Assembly: GCF_023156285.1 (NCBI RefSeq)
Contig: NZ_JAKZAJ010000005.1
Location: 1-64,000, forward strand
DNA from: Marinobacter koreensis
GTDB taxonomy: Bacteria > Pseudomonadota > Gammaproteobacteria > Pseudomonadales > Oleiphilaceae
Reading direction: 5' to 3'
DNA length: 64,000 nucleotides
In this document: in pieces, positions 58,799 to 64,000 of the stretch
How the letters are laid out: each line of letters begins with the position of its first letter
How positions within the stretch are numbered: position 1 is the stretch's first letter
Program-made: the position numbers and the translations under genes
Notes under the pieces: generated by a model
Database searches by the model: none
The model's input: only the letters and a program-made list of their open reading frames with translations
What the model was told of the DNA's origin: nothing

Positions 58799-59959
58799 AT
58801 GCTTAAGACATTTATGCGTCGAGCTGGAAAATTTGCGGCCATCGCGGCCGCCGGCCTGGTGATGAGCGCCAGCGTCCAGGCTGCCGAGCCGATCAAGATC
58901 GGTTCTTTCCTGTCTGTGACCGGTCCCGCCTCATTCCTGGGCGATCCGGAACTGAAAACCCTCCAGATGTATGTTGACAAGATCAACGAAGACGGCGGCG
59001 TCCTGGGGCGTCAGCTGGAACTGATTCACTACGATGACGTGGGCAATGCCTCATCCGCCCGTAACTTCGCCAGTCGTCTGATCCGTTCAGACCAGGTGGA
59101 TATTATCGTTGGCGGCAGCACCACCGGTGCGACCATGGCGGCCGTGCCGCTGGTCGAGCAGGCAAAAGTGCCGTTCATTTCCCTGGCGGGCGCCGTGGTC
59201 ATCACCACACCGGTCAAAGAGTGGGTCTTCAAGATACCGCAGACCGACCGCATGGCGGCCGAGCGTATCCTGACCGATATGAAGAATCGCGGCTTCACCA
59301 AAATCGGTCTGATCTCCGGTACCGGTGGCTTCGGTGCTTCAGGCCGCAAGCAGACGCTGGAAGTTGCGAAAGATATGGGTATTGAGATCGTGGCGGACGA
59401 GACCTACAGCGGCTCCGATACCGATATGACGGCCCAGCTCACCAACATCCGCAATACCGACGGTGTCCAGGCTGTCCTGAACTTCGGGTTCGGCCAGGGT
59501 CCGGCGATCGTGACCCGGAACTATGCCCAGCTGGGTATCAAGCTGCCGTTTTACCAGTCCCACGGTGTGGCATCTGACAGCTTCCTGAAGCTGGCCGGAG
59601 ACTCTGCAGAAGGTCTGCGCCTGCCGGCATCGCCGCTGCTGGTTCCGAATGCCCTGCCGGATAATGATCCCCAGAAATCTGTGGTCCAGAACTACAAGTC
59701 TGAATACGAAGCCCGTTGGGATTCCAAGGTCTCCACCTTCGGTGGCTATGCGTATGACGGCCTGATGCTGGCGGTGAAAGCCATTGAAGCGGCCGGCAGC
59801 ACGGATCATGAAGCGGTTCGTGAAGCGCTTGAGAACATCAAGGGCTATGTCGGTGTGACCGGTGAGTTCAACATGTCACCGGAAGACCACAATGGCCTCG
59901 AAGCGGATTCCTTCCGCATTCTGGAAGTCCAGAATGGCGACTGGAAACTGATCGACTAA
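58799..59959 (+). CDS. livK: Branched-chain-type ABC transporter, periplasmic binding protein
   Basis: The solute-binding protein of a HAAT-family importer. A Sec signal peptide (about residues 1-29, ending SASVQA-AEP) exports it. The mature part is a periplasmic-binding-protein type I fold: IKIGSFLSVTGPASFLG at the start, then VDIIVGGSTTGATMA. The ATG at 58799 has GGGAG upstream (386 aa). Such proteins bind leucine, but many near paa-type genes bind aromatic acids; the divergent paaX makes phenylacetate or a related acid a fair guess. Confidence 0.92.
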   Translation: MLKTFMRRAGKFAAIAAAGLVMSASVQAAEPIKIGSFLSVTGPASFLGDPELKTLQMYVDKINEDGGVLGRQLELIHYDDVGNASSARNFASRLIRSDQVDIIVGGSTTGATMAAVPLVEQAKVPFISLAGAVVITTPVKEWVFKIPQTDRMAAERILTDMKNRGFTKIGLISGTGGFGASGRKQTLEVAKDMGIEIVADETYSGSDTDMTAQLTNIRNTDGVQAVLNFGFGQGPAIVTRNYAQLGIKLPFYQSHGVASDSFLKLAGDSAEGLRLPASPLLVPNALPDNDPQKSVVQNYKSEYEARWDSKVSTFGGYAYDGLMLAVKAIEAAGSTDHEAVREALENIKGYVGVTGEFNMSPEDHNGLEADSFRILEVQNGDWKLID

Positions 59960-59980
59960 GTTCTCATTTATCTGTTCTAT

Positions 59981-60020
59981 GGCTGACCGTGCTCCCCGGC
60001 TCCGGGGAGGACCGTCAGCC
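59981..60020 (+). repeat. Intercistronic stem-loop between livK and livH
   Basis: Two 19-base arms (59981-59999 and 60002-60020; GGCTGAC then CTCCCCGG against CCGGGGAG then GTCAGCC) pair with two mismatches. No T-run follows. Such hairpins after binding-protein genes often protect the upstream mRNA and keep the binding protein in excess of its permease. Confidence 0.75.
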
Positions 60021-60043
60021 AGTGTCTGACCGGTACCACGGCT

Positions 60044-60919
60044 ATGCTCTCTGAATTCTTACAATACCTCTTTACCGGGATTACTATTGGTGCCACTTAT
60101 GCGCTGATTGCTCTCGGGTTCACCCTGATTTATAACGCGAGCCACGTCATCAACTTTGCCCAGGGCGAATTCCTGATGATTGGCGGTATGACCACCGTAT
60201 CTCTCACCGCCATGGGCGTCCCCATGTTGCTGGCGATTATCCTGGCGGTCCTGCTCGCGGGCGTCTTCGGCATTCTGCTGCAGCGCTTTGCCATTGCTCC
60301 GGCCAAACAGGCGGACGTGGTGACGCTGATCATCATCACCATTGGCGCGTCAATTTTTATCCGTGGTCTGGCCCAGCTGGTCTGGGGCAAGGAATACCAT
60401 GTCATGCCCAATTTCAGCAGCGACGAACCGATCCGGATTTTCGGGGCGGTGCTGAACAGCCAGAGCCTGTGGGTACTGGGTATTGGTGCCGTTCTGGTCG
60501 TGGCGTTGGTGCTGTTTTTTACCCGCACGCTGATCGGCAAGGCCATACTGGCCACCTCTATGAACAAGGAAGCCGCCCGACTCGTCGGTATCCGTACCCA
60601 GCTGGTGCTGATGCTGGCCTTCATGGTGTCGGCGTTGCTTGGTTCCATCGCTGGTGTGGTCGTCGCGCCCATCACGTTCACCTCCTATGACATCGGCATC
60701 ATGCTGGGACTCAAAGGCTTTGTTGCCGCCGCGATCGGTGGTCTGGGCAGCGGCGTGGGCGCTGTTGTGGGTGGCCTTCTGCTGGGTGTCGTCGAGGCGA
60801 TGACCGCTGGCTACATCTCATCCGATTACAAGGACGCCGTTGCGTTCTCAATGATTCTGGTCGTGCTGTTCTTCATGCCACGCGGCTTGTTCGGCGCCAA
60901 GGTAGTGGAGAGGGTCTGA
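60044..60919 (+). CDS. livH: Branched-chain-type ABC transporter permease LivH
   Basis: One of the two membrane subunits of the HAAT importer, 291 aa with about eight helices. The family opening (LFTGITIGATYALIALGFTL, then NASHVINFAQGEFLM) and the C-terminal GGLGSGVGAVVGGLLLGVVE are characteristic. The ribosome site is weak. It overlaps livM (TGATG). Confidence 0.95.
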   Translation: MLSEFLQYLFTGITIGATYALIALGFTLIYNASHVINFAQGEFLMIGGMTTVSLTAMGVPMLLAIILAVLLAGVFGILLQRFAIAPAKQADVVTLIIITIGASIFIRGLAQLVWGKEYHVMPNFSSDEPIRIFGAVLNSQSLWVLGIGAVLVVALVLFFTRTLIGKAILATSMNKEAARLVGIRTQLVLMLAFMVSALLGSIAGVVVAPITFTSYDIGIMLGLKGFVAAAIGGLGSGVGAVVGGLLLGVVEAMTAGYISSDYKDAVAFSMILVVLFFMPRGLFGAKVVERV

Positions 60920-61926
60920 TGCTCAACCAGTTCATGCAATCCCGTTTGCGGGGTCTGATTATCCTCGCCGTTATCCTTTATGCGCTTCCGGCGTTTCTGA
61001 GCAACCCATTCCATTACGACCTGGCCACCCAGATGGCGATCATTGCCGCCACCGTGGTCGGGTTGAACCTGTTGGTTGGCTTCGCTGGCCAGATCAGCCT
61101 GGGACACGCCGGCTTTTTCGGTCTCGGCGCCTACTTCACCGGGATCATGACCGGTAACTATGGCTGGTCCGCCATTCCCGCACTGGTGGTCGGAGGGATC
61201 CTGGTGGGCATCCTGGCCTGGGTGGTCGGTCGTCCGATTCTTCGGCTCAAGGGGCACTACCTGTCGATGGCGACCCTGGCCGTCGGTTTCATCATTGCGA
61301 TCGTCATCAACAACGAAAGTCAGATTACCGGTGGCCCCGATGGCATGCCGGTGCCGCCGTTCGATGTGTTTGGCTGGGAGCTGAGTCCCTTTGGAACCTA
61401 TTCGCTGTTCGGCATTGAGCTGAACGGAAGTCAGGCCTGGTACCTGTTTGCAGCAGCTGTGCTTCTGGTGGCGGTCTGGCTGGCCCAGAACCTCATCGAT
61501 TCGCCCATCGGACGCGCACTGCGCTCGGTGCATGGATCTGAAGTGGCGGCTCGGGTGGTGGGCGTGAATACGGCCCGGTACAAAAGCCTCGTGTTCGTGA
61601 TATCCGCGATCTATGCCAGCGTGATGGGAGGGCTCTATGCCCACTTCCAGGGGTTCATTACCCCGGCCGTGGCCAGTTTCGATTTCTCCATCGTGCTGAT
61701 CACCATGGTGGTACTCGGTGGCATGGGATCGACCATGGGCGTCATTCTGGGGGCAGTCGTTCTCAAGCTGCTGCCACAGATACTGACCCACTTCCAGGAG
61801 ATGGAAGCCGTGATGTTCGGCCTGATCCTGATGCTGACCATGATCTTCATGCCGAAAGGCCTGTTACCGACCTTGCAGTTGGCAGTGAGCAAGCGGTTGA
61901 AGAAACGGGCAGGAGGTCAGGCATGA
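60919..61926 (+). CDS. livM: Branched-chain-type ABC transporter permease LivM
   Basis: The second membrane subunit, 335 aa. The family motif GFAGQISLGHAGFFGLGAY lies near residue 54, and GGMGSTMGVILGAVVLKLLP near the C-terminus. It overlaps livH by one base and livG by four (ATGA), so the permease and ATPase genes are translationally coupled. Confidence 0.95.
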   Translation: MLNQFMQSRLRGLIILAVILYALPAFLSNPFHYDLATQMAIIAATVVGLNLLVGFAGQISLGHAGFFGLGAYFTGIMTGNYGWSAIPALVVGGILVGILAWVVGRPILRLKGHYLSMATLAVGFIIAIVINNESQITGGPDGMPVPPFDVFGWELSPFGTYSLFGIELNGSQAWYLFAAAVLLVAVWLAQNLIDSPIGRALRSVHGSEVAARVVGVNTARYKSLVFVISAIYASVMGGLYAHFQGFITPAVASFDFSIVLITMVVLGGMGSTMGVILGAVVLKLLPQILTHFQEMEAVMFGLILMLTMIFMPKGLLPTLQLAVSKRLKKRAGGQA

Positions 61927-62681
61927 GCGCATTGATTGAAGTCAGCGGCCTGGACAAGGCTTTCGGTGGGGTTCACGCGGTCGAGGGCGTCAGCTTCTCG
62001 GTGGAAGCGGGGCAGGTTTACTCGGTCATCGGCCCGAACGGTGCCGGGAAAACCACACTGTTCAACCTCATATCCGGTATCTACACGCCCACGAAGGGTG
62101 AAATCCGTCTCAATGGCGAGAGTACCGACCGGCTGGAACCGAACCAGCTCGCGGAGCGGGGCATGTGCCGGACGTTCCAGCAGATGCAGATCTGCATGAA
62201 CATGACGGCCATCGAGAATGTCATGCTCGGTCGTCACCTCAAACTCAAGAGTAACCTGTTCAGCACCCTGTTCCGGTTGCCGTCACTGCTGCGGGACGAA
62301 AAGTCCTGTCGTCAGCACGCGCAGGATCTGATGGAGTTTGTCGGTTGTGGCGAGTATCTCGATACCGAGGCATCGGCGATGTCCTACGGCGCCCTCAAGC
62401 GGCTGGAAATCGCCCGGGCACTGGCGGCCGAGCCGAAGGTCATCCTGCTGGATGAGCCGGCGGCGGGCCTGAACGGTACAGAGACCGCGGCGCTGGAAGA
62501 CCTGATCCGCAAGATTGCCGATCAGGGCACCACGGTGATGCTGGTTGAGCACGACATGAAACTGGTCATGGGTATCTCCGATCGATTGCTGGTGCTCAAC
62601 TACGGTCGAGTGCTCGCCGAAGGTACCCCCGAAGAAATCCGGAACAATCCGGATGTGATCGCTGCCTATCTGGGTGGCTGA
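61923..62681 (+). CDS. livG: Branched-chain-type ABC transporter ATPase LivG
   Basis: An ABC ATPase of 252 aa. Walker A is GPNGAGKTT near residue 39; the signature reads MSYGALKRLEIARAL instead of the usual LSGGQ, which is common in LivG; Walker B is VILLDEPAAGL. The C-terminal VLNYGRVLAEGTPEEI region is typical of this group. It pairs with the LivF-type ATPase in the next gene, 17 bases downstream. Confidence 0.95.
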   Translation: MSALIEVSGLDKAFGGVHAVEGVSFSVEAGQVYSVIGPNGAGKTTLFNLISGIYTPTKGEIRLNGESTDRLEPNQLAERGMCRTFQQMQICMNMTAIENVMLGRHLKLKSNLFSTLFRLPSLLRDEKSCRQHAQDLMEFVGCGEYLDTEASAMSYGALKRLEIARALAAEPKVILLDEPAAGLNGTETAALEDLIRKIADQGTTVMLVEHDMKLVMGISDRLLVLNYGRVLAEGTPEEIRNNPDVIAAYLGG

Positions 62682-62698
62682 GCCAGGAGACATTTCAA

Positions 62699-64000
62699 AT
62701 GACAGAGCAACACAACGAAATGGCGCCTGCCCAGTCCCGCAGTGAGCAGGCCATTCGCACCATCGTACAGGAGCATCAGGCCCTGTGGCGGATCCTGGAT
62801 CTGCTGGACCAGCTCCTGAGCGACATGAACGTCAACGAACAGCGTCCGGATGAGCGGCTGCTCGACCGGATCTTTGACTACATTCAGCATTTTTCCCAGC
62901 GGGTGCACAGCACCCCGACCGACATCGAGCTGTACAAGCGCCTGGGAGAGAAATCGCCGGAGACGGTGCCGCTGCTGGAAAAGCTGGCGCGGGGCTACGT
63001 GATTGGTCACGAGAAGCTTCTGGAGCTGCGCAGCTTGCTGGCGTTCTGCATGGAAAACTGGCCGCAAGGCCGGGAAGAGTTCAGTCACGCGCTGGCTCGA
63101 TTCACCGAGGCGCTGCGCAAGCATATCCGCAAGGAAGAGGGTGTGGTGATTCCCCGCGCCCGAAAACTGCTGTCTGCCGAGGATTGGGAGCAGATTGTCG
63201 AAGCACGGGACGTGGAGAACGATCCTCTGTTTGGTGAACGGGTCCGCGAGGAATTCCGGGAATTACGTCACCAGATCATCAGTTACACCCCGGAACGTCT
63301 CGGCGGCCTGGGCCTGAAGCACGAGGAGCGTGTCAGTGCGCCCCATGCCCGGCAGGAAATGCTGGCGATCAAGGGCCTGGCTACGTCCTACGGCCAGATT
63401 GAAGTGCTTCACGACATCGATGTCCACATCAACAGTGGCGAGATCGTATCGCTGGTGGGCGCTAACGGTGCCGGCAAGTCGACCCTGTTGATGAGCATTT
63501 CCGGGCTCCAGCCGATGGAGCGCGGCAGCATGGTGTTCGAGGGCAAGGATCTGGGCAAGGTCTCGGCGGACCAGCGGGTAGCGCAGGGGATTGTCCAGGT
63601 GCCGGAAGGGCGCCAGGTGTTCAAGGATCTCTCGGTGCAGGATAACCTGCTGCTGGGCGCCTACACCCGCGGCCGCTCCCCCGAGGTGATGGACGATCTG
63701 GAGCGGATGTACACCAAGTTTCCGATCCTGCGCCAGAAGCGCCATAATCTGGCGGGTGAGCTGTCCGGCGGTCAGCAGCAGATGCTGGCGATGGGGCGTG
63801 CACTGATGGCCCGGCCGCGCCTGCTTCTGCTGGACGAACCGAGCATGGGACTGGCTCCGCTGATCATCGAGGAGATCTTCGATATCATCAAGGAGCTCAA
63901 GGAAGAGGGCATCACCATTTTCCTGGTGGAGCAGAATGCCTCTCAGGCCCTGGCGCTGGCGGATCGAGGTTACGTGCTGGAAACCGGTCAGGTGGTGATC
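62699..64000 (+). CDS. livF: Hemerythrin-like (HHE) domain fused to LivF-type ABC ATPase, truncated by the window
   Basis: A single open frame runs from the ATG at 62699 to the window end (434 codons, no stop). Residues ~15-155 look like an HHE hemerythrin domain: EHQALW (H26), FDYIQHFSQRVH (H70), GHEKLLEL (H104) and HIRKEEGVVIP (H142, E146). The usual HHPKED block reads HSTPTD, so the second His is Ser71 and the Glu is Asp75. After a linker, from about residue 221 a complete LivF-type ATPase follows: Walker A GANGAGKST (254-262), signature LSGGQQQ (355-361), Walker B LLLLDEPSMGL with D379-E380, then FLVEQNA. A possible internal start (ATG 63359) could give LivF alone. AGCCAGGAGA precedes the main ATG. 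Confidence 0.88.
   Translation, partial: MTEQHNEMAPAQSRSEQAIRTIVQEHQALWRILDLLDQLLSDMNVNEQRPDERLLDRIFDYIQHFSQRVHSTPTDIELYKRLGEKSPETVPLLEKLARGYVIGHEKLLELRSLLAFCMENWPQGREEFSHALARFTEALRKHIRKEEGVVIPRARKLLSAEDWEQIVEARDVENDPLFGERVREEFRELRHQIISYTPERLGGLGLKHEERVSAPHARQEMLAIKGLATSYGQIEVLHDIDVHINSGEIVSLVGANGAGKSTLLMSISGLQPMERGSMVFEGKDLGKVSADQRVAQGIVQVPEGRQVFKDLSVQDNLLLGAYTRGRSPEVMDDLERMYTKFPILRQKRHNLAGELSGGQQQMLAMGRALMARPRLLLLDEPSMGLAPLIIEEIFDIIKELKEEGITIFLVEQNASQALALADRGYVLETGQVVI

Noticed and set aside
62239..62681. LivG signature motif MSYGALKR instead of LSGGQ as a broken ATPase
   Set aside because: Degenerate signatures of this type are common in LivG homologues, and Walker A and B are intact.

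Overview
The window looks like chromosome from a GC-rich gammaproteobacterium. Gene content and order match Pseudomonadales/Marinobacter-type genomes: rplM-rpsI-petABC-sspAB, then lpoA-yraN-diaA, rnpB, the complete dcw cluster, lpxC-dciA-M23-secA, and separately dxs-ispA-xseB and TSUP-lgt-thyA-folA. Marinobacter or a close marine relative is my best guess, from synteny and codon use only. Nearly all of the DNA is housekeeping. I see no insertion sequence, prophage, tRNA or CRISPR array.

Layout. 1-107: tail of a 5S rRNA gene and its terminator. 158-5547: leuA, a DNA polymerase III psi-like gene with rimI, prfC and tatD. 5576-10654: ribosomal proteins L13/S9, the cytochrome bc1 operon petABC and the sspA-sspB regulators. 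10659-13547 (minus strand): lpoA-yraN-diaA. 13679-14988: rsmI and the RNase P RNA. 15189-32238: the division and cell wall cluster mraZ-rsmH-ftsL-ftsI-murE-murF-mraY-murD-ftsW-murG-murC-ddlB-ftsQ-ftsA-ftsZ, mostly with overlapping genes, driven from a promoter that carries four MraZ boxes. 32471-41556: lpxC, dciA (minus), an M23 peptidase, secA, argJ, a Nudix/ThiE-like fusion, moaC and ribA. 41627-45602 (minus): dxs, ispA, xseB and an NRDE/TANGO2 protein. 45695-50489: TSUP permease, lgt, thyA, folA and a convergent DEAD-box helicase. 50638-64000: an aromatic amino acid module (Lrp-type regulator, fused indolepyruvate oxidoreductase, aromatic aminotransferase, Na+-coupled transporter), then paaX and a five-gene branched-chain-type ABC transporter operon that runs off the window edge.

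How it fits together. The last 13 kb reads as a route from imported aromatic amino acids, through arylpyruvates and arylacetyl-CoA, towards the PaaX-controlled phenylacetyl-CoA pathway, whose catabolic genes would lie outside the window. The liv-type transporter next to paaX may carry phenylacetate or a related acid rather than leucine.

Two things stand out. (1) The last gene fuses an N-terminal hemerythrin-like (HHE) domain of about 200 residues to a LivF-type ABC ATPase. (2) The 335-bp thyA-folA gap holds two large composite palindromes: a shared core of about 54 bp, in opposite orientations, inside unrelated 28-29 bp inverted-repeat stems. Smaller points include an RNase P RNA whose P3 region seems reduced to a 4-bp hairpin, and palindromes at the petABC, ribA, iorAB and paaX/liv control regions. 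All functional calls rest on reading motifs and synteny; no database search was run.
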